Source: Methylomonas sp.
GTDB taxonomy: Bacteria > Pseudomonadota > Gammaproteobacteria > Methylococcales > Methylomonadaceae
DNA: 58,334 bases
Assembly (NCBI GenBank): GCA_002929135.1
Contig: PESC01000027.1
Span: 1 to 58,334 of the forward strand
Direction: 5' to 3'
In this document: one piece after another, positions 8,476 to 17,449 of the stretch
Layout: each line of letters opens with the position of its first letter
How positions within the stretch are numbered: the stretch's first letter is position 1
Program-made: the position numbers and the translations under genes
The notes under the pieces: model-generated
Databases searched by the model: none
What the model was told of the DNA's origin: nothing
What the model saw: only the letters and a program-made list of their open reading frames with translations

Positions 8476-9703
8476 CGACTACGACCTCATCATCGTTGGT
8501 GCGGGTCTGGCCGGTAACTGCCTGGCATTGGCATTGAAAGACAGCGGCCTGCGCATTGCCCTGGTGGAAGCGGCCAGCCGTAGTCAGCTTCACGATTCGC
8601 CCGCAGGCGACAGGGCGCTGGCACTGGCGGCCGGCACCGTCGAATTGTTGCGCGCACTGAACGCCTGGCAGAACGCAGCCGACAAGGCCACGGCGATTCG
8701 TCACATTCACGTCTCCGATCGCGGCCATTTCGGCAAGGCCAGGCTGGCCGCCGATGATTACGCCGTCGATGCGCTGGGTTACGTCATCAGCGCCCGCGAC
8801 ATCGAGGACGAAGTAGCAACCTGCGTCGAAACCTGCGGCATAACCTGCTTCTATCAAACCCGCGTCGTCGGCACCCTATCGGCGCACGACGAAATTCATG
8901 TCAGCCTCAAGCGCGGCGAGTCATCCATCAACCTGAGCGCAAAACTGCTGGTGGGTGCCGACGGCGGCCAGTCCAGCGTGCGCAAGCTGCTGGACATTCC
9001 GCAACGAGCCACCGACTACGGCCAAACCGCACTGGTCACCACGGTGCAGGCCAGCCTGCCGCATCACAACACCGCATACGAACGCTTTACCAGCCAAGGC
9101 CCGCTGGCCTTGCTGCCGGTTGCTGGGAAACAGTTGTCGGTGGTATGGACGCGGCAGCATGAGCAGGCTGAAGACCTGATGATGGGCGGCGAAGCCGATT
9201 TTCTGGCCGAATTGCAAGCCTGTTTCGGTTATCGTCTGGGGGAATTGCGACTGACGGCACCACGGCGGGCATTTCCACTGAGCCTGATTTGTGCCGAGCG
9301 CATGGTGTCCGGGCGCAGCGTCATCATCGGCAACGCGGTGCATCAGTTGCACCCGGTAGCGGGCCAAGGCTTCAATCTGGGTATACGCGATGTCGCCCAC
9401 CTGGCCGAACTGTTGAATCAACAGCACCGGCAACAAGGCGACATCGGCGAATCGGCACTGTTGAACCGCTACGCCCGGCAACGCCAGCGCGATCATGATC
9501 GCACCATCGGTTTCACCGACAACCTGGTTCGCATTTTTTCCAACGAATGGCTGCCTTTGGCGGCACTACGCAACACCGGTTTGACGGTGCTGGATCATCT
9601 GCCTTTTGCTAAACGGCTGCTGGCACACCATGCCATGGGCTTTGCGCAAACAAGGCCGCTGGAGGCAGGGATTCTGCACAAACGGCGGTCGGACAACAGC
9701 TGA
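8468..9703 (+). CDS. ubiH: 2-octaprenyl-6-methoxyphenol hydroxylase UbiH
   Basis: 411 residues, FAD-dependent aromatic hydroxylase of the UbiH/UbiI/UbiF group in ubiquinone synthesis. It shows the N-terminal dinucleotide motif IIVGAGLAGNCLALAL, the DG motif LLVGADGGQSSVRKLL (about residues 157-172) and the second FAD motif as IIGNAVHQLHPVAGQGFNLG, where the usual GD is GN, as in UbiH proteins. Its start lies inside the end of pepP. The pepP-ubiH context supports UbiH over UbiI, which normally follows as a second paralogue and is absent here. Confidence 0.92.
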   Translation: MNNDYDLIIVGAGLAGNCLALALKDSGLRIALVEAASRSQLHDSPAGDRALALAAGTVELLRALNAWQNAADKATAIRHIHVSDRGHFGKARLAADDYAVDALGYVISARDIEDEVATCVETCGITCFYQTRVVGTLSAHDEIHVSLKRGESSINLSAKLLVGADGGQSSVRKLLDIPQRATDYGQTALVTTVQASLPHHNTAYERFTSQGPLALLPVAGKQLSVVWTRQHEQAEDLMMGGEADFLAELQACFGYRLGELRLTAPRRAFPLSLICAERMVSGRSVIIGNAVHQLHPVAGQGFNLGIRDVAHLAELLNQQHRQQGDIGESALLNRYARQRQRDHDRTIGFTDNLVRIFSNEWLPLAALRNTGLTVLDHLPFAKRLLAHHAMGFAQTRPLEAGILHKRRSDNS

Positions 9704-9821
9704 CGCCTGTTTCTAGGAGGCTGTCGGGGAACGCATGCGGACCTAATCGGCGCCAGTTATGGGGAGCCACAGAAACCGAGGAAACCCGAAAAACGCAACA
9801 CCCCCGCCAGGAGCAAATGAC

Positions 9822-10313
9822 ATGCTGATCCATTGCCTACGCCACGCCACCGCCGAGCTTCAGTGCATCACCCGTGCCGACACGGAACGTGCGCTCATCA
9901 AAAAAGGCCACAACCAGGTTCTGCGTGTCGCCGAATTCTGCCGCAAGAACGGCCTGATGCCCTCCGTGCTGTATTCGAGTCCACTGCTACGCGCACAGCA
10001 AACCGCCAGCCTGTTGCAGCATCACTTACCCGATTGTCCGCCGCCAGGATTGGTTGACTGGCTGATGCCGGACGCCTCATGCAGCGCCATCATCGCCGAG
10101 TTGCGCACGCTGGCCGCAGCGGATGTCGACAATGTCTGGCTGGTGGGGCATGAACCGGTCTTGTCCAACCTGTTGGGTGAATTGCTGGCTAGCGATGGTC
10201 AGCGTTTCAACATCAAGAAAGCATCGTTGACCTGTATCGATGTGCAGTTTTCGCTCGGCCCCACACCGGTCGCCCAGTTGCAATGGAGCGTTCCCTGCGC
10301 ATTGATGCGCTGA
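9822..10313 (+). CDS. sixA: Phosphohistidine phosphatase SixA-like
   Basis: 163 residues from the ATG at 9822, which has AGGAG eleven bases upstream; the frame is open further up, but the SixA N-terminus starts here. Histidine phosphatase superfamily: the RHG-type motif reads CLRHATAE near residue 7, YSSPLLRAQQTA follows, and the second catalytic histidine lies in LVGHEP. E. coli SixA dephosphorylates phosphohistidine in the phosphotransferase NPr branch and was first proposed to act on ArcB. Short AGGAGGCTGTC motifs in opposite orientation lie on both sides of the gene. Confidence 0.87.
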   Translation: MLIHCLRHATAELQCITRADTERALIKKGHNQVLRVAEFCRKNGLMPSVLYSSPLLRAQQTASLLQHHLPDCPPPGLVDWLMPDASCSAIIAELRTLAAADVDNVWLVGHEPVLSNLLGELLASDGQRFNIKKASLTCIDVQFSLGPTPVAQLQWSVPCALMR

Positions 10314-10348
10314 CAGCCTCCTTAGGAGAAGGGACAGGAGCTGAGCGC

Positions 10349-11518
10349 TTACACGCCCGAGTCTGTCGCCCTGGCAGGCGCAATGGCCACCTTGCCGCCA
10401 GACAAAGCCAAAACGTTATCGCCGTTGAGCAGGCCCAAGCATTCGCGGCCCGCCATATTGAAACGCCAGCCGTGCAGCAGCGGGCAATCCTCGTCGTCGA
10501 ACAGTAGCTGTTCGAGTTCCTTGCGAGTGGCCAATATCACCGGATTCAGCGCATTTTCCTCGGCACGGATGCGAACGACCGCGCTTAAAACGTCGATAAC
10601 GGCTTCGTGCTGCTGGGTTTTCTTGGCGGCCTTGTCCTTGTCCAGCAAGGGCTTCGGCGCACGCTCACGCGCATCGGCTACAAGTTCGCAAACGATTTTG
10701 CCGTGACGGCTGACGCTGCGTTCGTTGATGTTGCGGATTTTGCCAAGCTCATCCAGCGTCGTGGGTTGCAATTTGGCCAGCTCCAGCAGCATGTCGTCGG
10801 GAAACAGCCAGTTGCGCGGTTTGTTTTCGGTTTGGGCGGCCTGTTCGCGCCACTCGCTCAGGGCTTGCAGAATCGAGAGCTGGCGACCCGTCAGCTTATT
10901 CTTGCCCCTGATTTTCAACCAGGCGTTTTCCGGGGCTATCTTGTACAGGGCGGGGTCGTTGAACCCGGCAAAGTCGCTTGCCAGCCAGTCCAGACGCCCC
11001 AGTCGGCTTAGTTGCTCGGTCATCGCCTGGTAAATTTTGCACAGATAAATCACATCGTCGGCGGCGTATTCGATCTGTTCGCTGCTCAGCGGACGCTCAC
11101 TCCAGTCGGTGCGGGTATGGGCTTTGTTCAGGTTGATGCCAAGAAAGCTGGATACCAGCATGGCATAACCCGGGTTTTCCTGAAAACCCAGCAAAGGGGC
11201 GGCGATTTGGGTATCGAAAACCGGGCCGGGTATCTTGCCGCTCAGTTGGTAGAAAATTTCCAGATCCTGGCGGCAGGAATGCAGAACCTTGGTGATGCCG
11301 GGGTCGCACAAGGTAGTTAACAACAGCGTCAGATCGGGGATGGCCAGTGGATCGACACAGACAACCCAGCCGGGCGCGGCAATTTGCAGCAGGCAAAATT
11401 TCGGATAGTAGGTTTTTTCGCGAAGGAATTCGGTGTCCACTGCAATCCAGGGTTCATCCTGAATGCGCTGGCAAAGTGCGGGGAGCTGTTCGGCCCGGTC
11501 GATGTATTGGATGGTCAT
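10349..11518 (-). CDS. rnd: Ribonuclease D
   Basis: 389 residues. The DEDD exonuclease domain (about 1-190) has Asp28/Glu30 in AVDTEFLRE, HSCRQDLEIFYQL, and the third motif EYAADDVIYLCKIYQ. An HRDC domain follows (about 205-285, LTGRQLSILQALSEWREQAA). RNase D trims the 3' ends of tRNA precursors and other small RNAs. It is convergent with sixA (35-base gap) and has no obvious operon partner. Length and motif order are those of complete bacterial RNase D. Confidence 0.95.
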   Translation of the reverse strand: MTIQYIDRAEQLPALCQRIQDEPWIAVDTEFLREKTYYPKFCLLQIAAPGWVVCVDPLAIPDLTLLLTTLCDPGITKVLHSCRQDLEIFYQLSGKIPGPVFDTQIAAPLLGFQENPGYAMLVSSFLGINLNKAHTRTDWSERPLSSEQIEYAADDVIYLCKIYQAMTEQLSRLGRLDWLASDFAGFNDPALYKIAPENAWLKIRGKNKLTGRQLSILQALSEWREQAAQTENKPRNWLFPDDMLLELAKLQPTTLDELGKIRNINERSVSRHGKIVCELVADARERAPKPLLDKDKAAKKTQQHEAVIDVLSAVVRIRAEENALNPVILATRKELEQLLFDDEDCPLLHGWRFNMAGRECLGLLNGDNVLALSGGKVAIAPARATDSGV

Positions 11519-11747
11519 GAGTCTGACGAAGTCTGTTGTAAGAAATGAGCTTGGTCATTTTAGCCTGCTTGCCAACGAGCTTGTCGGCCATTGTCCAGGC
11601 GCGGCCGCCTGTCACGAAAACAGCGCTGAAGGGTTGCCCCCAGCCTCAACTGACTTTGTTGGAAGCAAAGCCGGATAAGACGGTGCTGAAAAGTGGGAAA
11701 ACTGTGTGCCAGGAGTATTTTTCGCGCTGCCCAGGACAGCCTCCTGG

Positions 11748-12359
11748 CTACTCGACACTGGCCAGAACGGTCAGTAGATGAGGCCAGATCGTCAGGACAA
11801 TCTCCGGCTGCCCCAGTGCATTCGGATGCAGGCCATCGGCCTGCATCATGTCGGGATTCAACGCCACACTCTCCAGAATGAACGGCACCAGCGGCACATC
11901 GAGCGCCTTTGCCAGTTGCGGATAAATGCCATAAAACAAATCGACATAGCGTTTTCCGTAATTCGGTGGAATCCTCATACCCAACAGCAACACCTTGGCG
12001 CCCTGGGCACGGCAGCGGCGTATGATTTCGGTCAGATTGGCCTGCATCTCGGCGGGCGACAGACCGCGTAATCCATCGTTCCCGCCCAGTTCCAGCAGCA
12101 CCACCGCAGGTTGCCAGCGTGCCAGAACCGCGTCGATGCGAGCCAGACCACCTGCCGAGGTGTCACCGCTGATGCTTTCATTGCGGATGACGTGCGGCTT
12201 GCCGTGCTGCTTGAGCTTTTGCTGTAGTAGCGCCACCCAACTTTGGTCGACGGCCACGCCATAACCGGCGCCGATGCTGTCACCCATGACGACAATCGTC
12301 CCGGCCATTGCGGGCCAGGACAGCAGAGCCATGATCATGGCAAGGACAAAACGATACAT
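11748..12359 (-). CDS. tesA: Periplasmic multifunctional esterase/thioesterase TesA
   Basis: 203 residues with a Sec signal peptide MYRFVLAMIMALLSWPAMAG (about 1-19). SGNH hydrolase: block I GDSIG with nucleophile Ser28, block III LGGNDGLRG, and block V DGLHPN carrying the catalytic Asp and His. TesA hydrolyses acyl-CoA, lysophospholipids and esters in the periplasm. Its start codon overlaps that of the divergent ybbA, the known tesA/ybbA-ybbP arrangement. Just past the stop, CCAGGA-GGCTG-TCCTGG forms a small hairpin followed by an A-rich stretch. Confidence 0.94.
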   Translation of the reverse strand: MYRFVLAMIMALLSWPAMAGTIVVMGDSIGAGYGVAVDQSWVALLQQKLKQHGKPHVIRNESISGDTSAGGLARIDAVLARWQPAVVLLELGGNDGLRGLSPAEMQANLTEIIRRCRAQGAKVLLLGMRIPPNYGKRYVDLFYGIYPQLAKALDVPLVPFILESVALNPDMMQADGLHPNALGQPEIVLTIWPHLLTVLASVE

Positions 12360-12360
12360 G

Positions 12361-13047
12361 ATGCCTACTCAAGCGGAAAGCCAACGGGCGCTCATTGAAA
12401 CACGGAATCTCGGCAAACGGGTGGCGACCCGCGACGGTGAGCTGTCGATATTGACTGCCGTGGATTTGGTCATCCACCCCGCTGAAACCGTGGCCATCAT
12501 CGGCGAGTCGGGTTCCGGCAAATCAACCTTGCTCAGCTTGCTGGCCGGGCTGGACACGCCCAGCAGCGGCTCGGTGACGGTGGCAGGCCGCGAGTTGACC
12601 GCGCTCGACGAAGATGGCCGTGCCGCATTGCGTAACAGCCTCATCGGTTTCGTCTTTCAATCGTTTCAGTTGCTGCCGGGGCTGACGGCGCTGGAAAACG
12701 TCATGCTGCCACTGGAGCTGGCGGGTAATGCCGATGCCGAACATGCCGCGCGCGCACTGCTGCAACGGGTGGGCCTGGCGCAACGACTGACTCACACCCC
12801 CAGGCAACTGTCCGGCGGTGAGCAGCAGCGCGTCGCGTTGGCGCGGGCTTTCGTCACCCAGCCGTCCATCCTGTTCGCCGATGAACCGACCGGCAATCTC
12901 GACAGCAAAACCGGTAGCCACATCATCGATTTGATGTTCGAACTCAACCGCGAACGCAACACCACGCTGGTACTGGTGACGCACGATGCCTCGCTGGCCG
13001 CGCGATGCGACCGCACCATTGGCCTGGTGGCCGGGCGGCTGGCATGA
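12361..13047 (+). CDS. ybbA: ABC transporter ATP-binding protein YbbA
   Basis: 228 residues from the ATG at 12361; ATG at 12358 is the alternative. MacB/LolD-type ATPase: Walker A GESGSGKST at 48-56, signature LSGGEQQRVALARAF, Walker B ILFADEPTGNLD and the H-loop VTHDASLAARC. It pairs with the permease YbbP, whose start overlaps its stop. The pair beside tesA is conserved and is thought to act on an envelope lipid or hydrophobic substrate, perhaps feeding TesA; the substrate is not known. Its 5' signals must lie within the tesA coding region. Confidence 0.92.
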   Translation: MPTQAESQRALIETRNLGKRVATRDGELSILTAVDLVIHPAETVAIIGESGSGKSTLLSLLAGLDTPSSGSVTVAGRELTALDEDGRAALRNSLIGFVFQSFQLLPGLTALENVMLPLELAGNADAEHAARALLQRVGLAQRLTHTPRQLSGGEQQRVALARAFVTQPSILFADEPTGNLDSKTGSHIIDLMFELNRERNTTLVLVTHDASLAARCDRTIGLVAGRLA

Positions 13048-15527
13048 AGCGGTGGCGGCTGGCGCTGACCTGGCTGTGGCGGGATGGGCGCTCTGGCGAA
13101 CTGAGTCTGCTGGCGTTGGCTTTGCTGATCGCCGTGGCCAGCGCCACCACCATTTCGCTGTTCACCGATCGCTTGCAACGCACGATGACGCTGCAAGCCG
13201 CTGAATTTCTGGCGGGTGATCTGGTGGTATCCGGCTCGACCCCGTTGCAGGCCGAATGGCAACAGCTAGCCTTGCAGAGGTCGCTGGCGCAAACGACGAC
13301 TATAGAATTCAACTCGGTACTGTTGGAAAACGAGCAGATGCTGCTGGCCTCAGTCAAGGCCGTCAGCGATGGTTATCCACTGCGCGGGGCGCTGAAAGTA
13401 CGGGATGTCGATCAAGGCACCGAATACACCCTGGCGCATGGCCCGGTCAGCGGTGAAGTCTGGGTGGAACGCCGGGTGTTGTCAGCGCTGGGCATTGCCA
13501 TCGGCGACACCTTGACGGTGGGCGAGTTACCACTCGTCGTCAGCCGCGTGCTGAGTTACGAGCCGGACAAGCGCGGCGATTTCTACAGCTTGTCGCCGCG
13601 TGTGATGATGAATGCCGCCGATCTTGCCGCCACCCGTGTCATTCAACCGGGCAGCCATGTTCACCACCACACCCAGTTCGCCGGTGAACCGGCTGCGCTG
13701 GATCAGTTCAAGACCTGGCTGAAACCGCAACTGCTGCCCTCGCAGCGCCTGCTCGACATCCACGATGACCGGCCAGAACTGGGTAATGCCTTGCGCCGCG
13801 CCGAGCGTTATCTGGGCTTGTCCAGCATTGTGGTCATCGTCATTGCCGGTGTCGCCATTGCCATGGCCGCCAGGCGTTACGCCGAGCGCCATTTCGATGC
13901 GGCGGCCTTGCTGCGTTGCTTGGGTTGTCGCCAGCGCGACATCGAGCTGATCTACCTTTACCAATTTTTGCTGCTGGGTCTTGTTGTCAGCCTGCTCGGC
14001 ACGGCGCTGGGCGGTGGCGGACAGATGCTGCTGTTTCACTGGTTGCGCCATTTGCTACCCCAAACACTAGCCCTGCCTGGCCCGGCGGCGATTTTTCTCG
14101 GCTTGGCCATTGGTCTGCTGATTCTGCTCGGCTTCGCCTTGCCGCCCTTGCTGCGGCTGCGACGGGTTTCCGCCCTGCGGGTGTTGCGGCGCGACCTGGA
14201 ACCGCTGCCTGTCAGAGCCTGGCTGGTTTATGGTCTGGCACTGAGTTTGCTTGCGCTGTTGCTCTGGCATCACAGCGCCGATGGCCGCCTGACGGCCATT
14301 GTTCTTGGTGGCGGTTTGCTTGGCATATTGCTGCTGGGTGGATTGATGTCGCTGTTGCTGCAAGCCTTGCAGCGTTTGCTGCCGCGTGTGAGTGTGGCCT
14401 GGCGCTTCGCCTTGCAAAGCCTGACGCGCGAGCGTCGCGTCAGCGTCGGCCAGATTCTGGCGTTCGGCGTCACACTGGCGGCCATGGCCCTCAGTCTGCA
14501 TGTCCGCAACGACCTGATCGCGGCATGGCGCCAGCAATTGCCGCACAACGCCCACAATTATTTCGTGCTGAACATCGTGCCGGATCGGGTCGATGCCTTG
14601 AAAGCCGATTTCGCGGCAAACGCTATCGAGGTCAGCCCGTTTTATCCCATCGTGCGCGGGCGGCTGGTCGCCATCAACCAGGAAGCGGTTCAACGCCGCG
14701 TCAGTAAGGACAGCCAGGGCGAAGCCGCTACCCAACGCGAACTGAGCCTGACCTGGGCAGCCAGTTTTCCGGCAGACAATATCGTCACCGGCGGCCAACC
14801 ATGGACAAAGCCGATGCCGGGCCGGGTGTCGGTTGAGCGCAAGCTGGCCGACAACCTGGGCATAACCCTGGGCGACCAACTGACCTTCACCGTCGGCAGC
14901 ACGCAATTGCAAGCCACTGTGGACAGCCTGCGCAGCGTGCATTGGGACAGTATGCAGCCCAACTTCTACATGATTTTCTCGCCCGGTACGCTGGATGGCT
15001 TCCCGGCCACGTATCTCACCAGCTTCTATCTGGCCGAAAGCCAAAAACCGTTGCTCAACAGTCTGTTGAAGCAATATCCAATGCTGACGGTGCTGGAAGT
15101 CGACACGCTGCTCAAGCAAATGCAGGCCATTCTGATCCAGATTAGCCGGGCGATCGATCTGCTACTGACCGCTGCCTTGCTGGCCGGCTTCACGGTCTTG
15201 CTGGCGGCGGTGTATGCCAGTCTGGACAGACGCAGGCAGGAAGGCGCCTTGATGCGGACATTGGGCGCGACGCGCAGCCTGGTTCGCAAGGCACATTTGA
15301 TCGAATTCGCCCTGCTGGGCGCACTGGCAGGACTGATGGCGGCAGTGTTATCGCAGAGTGTGCTGTATCTGCTGTACAGCCACGTATTGCACATGCCGTT
15401 TACGCTGGCTTGGGCAGGCTGGTGGTTGTTGCCCGTCATCGGTGCGGCGTTGATAGGCTTGACGGGTTACTGGGCGCTGCGCAATATCGTGCGGCAGCCG
15501 CCGATGCAGGTTTTGATGCGATCGTGA
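13044..15527 (+). CDS. ybbP: ABC transporter permease YbbP (FtsX/MacB fold)
   Basis: 827 residues. Starts at 13044, overlapping the ybbA stop as ATGA; the frame extends upstream to 13005, but those codons lie inside ybbA. One N-terminal membrane helix precedes a large periplasmic domain (about 50-240). Then come a group of membrane helices (about 255-480), a second periplasmic domain (about 500-680) and a final FtsX-like module with three helices (about 695-820). This two-module layout is typical of YbbP. It forms the mechanotransmission-type permease partner of YbbA. Confidence 0.92.
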   Translation: MKRWRLALTWLWRDGRSGELSLLALALLIAVASATTISLFTDRLQRTMTLQAAEFLAGDLVVSGSTPLQAEWQQLALQRSLAQTTTIEFNSVLLENEQMLLASVKAVSDGYPLRGALKVRDVDQGTEYTLAHGPVSGEVWVERRVLSALGIAIGDTLTVGELPLVVSRVLSYEPDKRGDFYSLSPRVMMNAADLAATRVIQPGSHVHHHTQFAGEPAALDQFKTWLKPQLLPSQRLLDIHDDRPELGNALRRAERYLGLSSIVVIVIAGVAIAMAARRYAERHFDAAALLRCLGCRQRDIELIYLYQFLLLGLVVSLLGTALGGGGQMLLFHWLRHLLPQTLALPGPAAIFLGLAIGLLILLGFALPPLLRLRRVSALRVLRRDLEPLPVRAWLVYGLALSLLALLLWHHSADGRLTAIVLGGGLLGILLLGGLMSLLLQALQRLLPRVSVAWRFALQSLTRERRVSVGQILAFGVTLAAMALSLHVRNDLIAAWRQQLPHNAHNYFVLNIVPDRVDALKADFAANAIEVSPFYPIVRGRLVAINQEAVQRRVSKDSQGEAATQRELSLTWAASFPADNIVTGGQPWTKPMPGRVSVERKLADNLGITLGDQLTFTVGSTQLQATVDSLRSVHWDSMQPNFYMIFSPGTLDGFPATYLTSFYLAESQKPLLNSLLKQYPMLTVLEVDTLLKQMQAILIQISRAIDLLLTAALLAGFTVLLAAVYASLDRRRQEGALMRTLGATRSLVRKAHLIEFALLGALAGLMAAVLSQSVLYLLYSHVLHMPFTLAWAGWWLLPVIGAALIGLTGYWALRNIVRQPPMQVLMRS

Positions 15528-15678
15528 GAATTGGCCACTTGATGACAGCCGTGGTGTCTGATATCCGTGGTGTCGCCGCATCCTCCGGGAGCGCATTGGC
15601 ACCGGTTCTAAGGATATTGTCGGGTGGTGGTGAGCGGGAAGTGGGCTCGGCGGCTGAGTGTCTGAGGTTGAGCTTCAG

Positions 15679-15684
15679 TATAAT
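15679..15684 (+). promoter_or_regulatory. Putative -10 element of speE
   Basis: Perfect TATAAT 36 bases upstream of the speE ATG. The region at -35 is not a good match, so this rests on the hexamer and its position. Confidence 0.4.
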
Positions 15685-15719
15685 GAGTCTCTTTTCAATT
15701 TTTTCATAGGTTATTCATC

Positions 15720-16565
15720 ATGTTAGAAGCTACCTGGTTCAGCGAGGCACAACCGGCCAGTGGTACTGCGTTTTCTCTGAAAATCAAGCGTAAGTTGCAC
15801 GAGGAGCAATCCGAATTCCAGTTTCTGGAAATCTACGAAACCGAGTCGTTCGGCAATTTGATGGTGATTGACGGCTGCACCATGGTATCGACGCGCGACA
15901 ATTTCCTTTATCACGAAATGATGAGCCACCCGGTACTGTTCACTCATCCAAACCCGAAGAGAGTCTGGATCATCGGTGGCGGTGATTGTGGCACCTTGCG
16001 CGAGGTGTTGAAGCACCCGGGCATCGAGCAGGCCGTGCAGATCGACATCGATGAGCGCGTTACCCGTCTGGCGGAAATCTATTTTCCGGAGTTGTGCGCG
16101 TCGAATGACGATCCACGCGCGACGCTGAAATTCATCGACGGCATCAAGTGGGTGAAAGAGGCCGCGCCGGGCAGTGTCGACATCATCATCGTCGACAGCA
16201 CGGATCCGGTCGGCCCGGCTGAGGGCTTGTTCTGTGCCGATTTCTACCAGGACTGTTTCAGGGCGTTGAGCGATGAGGGTATCGTCGTGCAGCAAAGCGA
16301 ATCGCCCCTGCTACACATGAACATCCTGAAAGCAATGCGTGACGAGATGCGGGCTGGTGGTTTTCAGCACATGCAAACCGTGTTTTTCCCGCAGTGCATT
16401 TACCCGTCTGGCTGGTGGAGTGCAACCATGGCGACCAAATCGCCGCTCACGGCCTTTCGCGAGCAGGACGCCGCAAACAAAGCCTTCGAAACGCTGTTCT
16501 ACAACGCCGATATTCACAAGGCCAGTCTGGCGATGCCGGAGTTTTTCAGAAAAGCGTTTGCCTGA
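15720..16565 (+). CDS. speE: Spermidine synthase (polyamine aminopropyltransferase)
   Basis: 281 residues. The aminopropyltransferase signature is clear: FLYHEMMSHPVLFTHPNPK, then VWIIGGGDCGTLREVLKH binding decarboxylated S-adenosylmethionine, VQIDIDERV and the catalytic loop DSTDPVGPAEGLF. It moves an aminopropyl group to putrescine to make spermidine. The N-terminus MLEATWFSEAQPASGTAFSL has the usual beta-strand region. No speD lies nearby, so decarboxylated AdoMet must come from a gene elsewhere. It converges with the truncated haemoglobin gene. Confidence 0.95.
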   Translation: MLEATWFSEAQPASGTAFSLKIKRKLHEEQSEFQFLEIYETESFGNLMVIDGCTMVSTRDNFLYHEMMSHPVLFTHPNPKRVWIIGGGDCGTLREVLKHPGIEQAVQIDIDERVTRLAEIYFPELCASNDDPRATLKFIDGIKWVKEAAPGSVDIIIVDSTDPVGPAEGLFCADFYQDCFRALSDEGIVVQQSESPLLHMNILKAMRDEMRAGGFQHMQTVFFPQCIYPSGWWSATMATKSPLTAFREQDAANKAFETLFYNADIHKASLAMPEFFRKAFA

Positions 16566-16603
16566 TTCGGCAGGCGCGGGGTAGCCGGAGTCATCCTTCT
16601 GGC

Positions 16604-17119
16604 TTAGGCGCTCAATACGCCCCGTCCCAATACGTCATCGCGTGCATTCTCGGCCATAGCCAGCAGCCGGTTGCCCAGGTCGGGGCTGACGTTGTCTTGC
16701 TTCAGTACAGCCACCAGATGCTCCATCAGCACGTCGTAGTGCGTATCGTCAGGACGCAATTTCAACAAAAAGCTATGGGTTGCGCACATCGCGGTAGGGG
16801 TACGCTCCTTTTCGCCACCGATGACATCAAGCAGGAACATGAAATCGTTGCCGGTGACCAGGCTGGGTTTGGCGTTGTCGCGCCCGAACGAATCGGCGAA
16901 GTAGTGCTCCAGCAAATCCATGCAATCGTTGATGCGCGTACCCGACAGAGCCGAGCCGACCAGTGTTTTTAGCGCCCCGGTCTGTTCGGTCAAGGGCTTG
17001 CTGTTGAAGAAGCGGTTGATGCGGTAATCGGCTAGCATCCTGGCATAAACATCGTCGATGATGCGGTCGATCAAGGCGGAATCGGTGTCGGCCAGGGCGG
17101 ATGTGTAAGAGGTGGCCAT
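16604..17119 (-). CDS. Group I truncated haemoglobin (GlbN-like)
   Basis: 171 residues. The pattern DDVYARMLADYRINRFF..., TLVGSAL and then MCATHSFLLKLRPDDTHYDV matches the truncated haemoglobin 2/2 fold; the His in CATHSF is in register with the proximal haem ligand. The C-terminus YDVLMEHLVAVLKQDNVSP then RDDVLGR is also family-like. There is about 25 residues more at the N-terminus than in minimal group I proteins. Members bind oxygen or NO, and detoxification of NO or oxygen handling is possible; function here is not shown. It is a lone gene, convergent with speE and divergent from the rlpA-like gene. Confidence 0.82.
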   Translation of the reverse strand: MATSYTSALADTDSALIDRIIDDVYARMLADYRINRFFNSKPLTEQTGALKTLVGSALSGTRINDCMDLLEHYFADSFGRDNAKPSLVTGNDFMFLLDVIGGEKERTPTAMCATHSFLLKLRPDDTHYDVLMEHLVAVLKQDNVSPDLGNRLLAMAENARDDVLGRGVLSA

Positions 17120-17449
17120 GGTGTTCTCTCGTCGTTATTGATGTGAACCGCGTAGCGGTCGGTGAGGGGATTTGATTTTCGATAAAGATCGGTTTTTTAG
17201 TTTTCCAGTCACAGCCACGTTGTCAAATTGTCTGTGTGAATTTAGTGCAAGTGCCCATCTGCGTCGTCGTCTGTCTGAGGGGGTGCTTAGCCCTTGAATG
17301 GCAAGGCCTGAGGCGGGCTTTTTCGTCTTGCTGCCCAAGCAATCTTCATGCCTGATTTTTGCAAAAGCGGACAAAAAAGGTTGCCAACGGCATTTTCGCG
17401 GGTTACCCTCCGCCCCTCTCGATCAATACTGACCGTAAGGAGGTAGACG
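17120..17449. other. Non-coding interval between truncated haemoglobin and RlpA-like genes
   Basis: About 330 bases serving as the shared upstream region of two divergent genes. Small frames cross it, but none looks real. It contains a strong ribosome site (AAGGAGGT) at its right end for the rlpA-like gene, and a possible stem-loop around 17289-17325 with T-rich DNA after it. I found no recognised riboswitch or NsrR/Fnr-type operator by eye. Confidence 0.5.

Noticed and set aside
9714-11745. The 11-mer AGGAGGCTGTC / GACAGCCTCCT occurring at 9714, 10311 and 11735, as if flanking sixA and rnd
   Set aside because: The copies are short; the one at 11735 is part of a terminator-like hairpin and the one at 10311 overlaps the sixA stop. 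No longer homology surrounds them, so a mobile element is not supported.
17289-17330. Possible riboswitch or regulatory RNA upstream of the truncated haemoglobin gene
   Set aside because: A short stem-loop with T-rich DNA exists, but it matches no riboswitch consensus I know.
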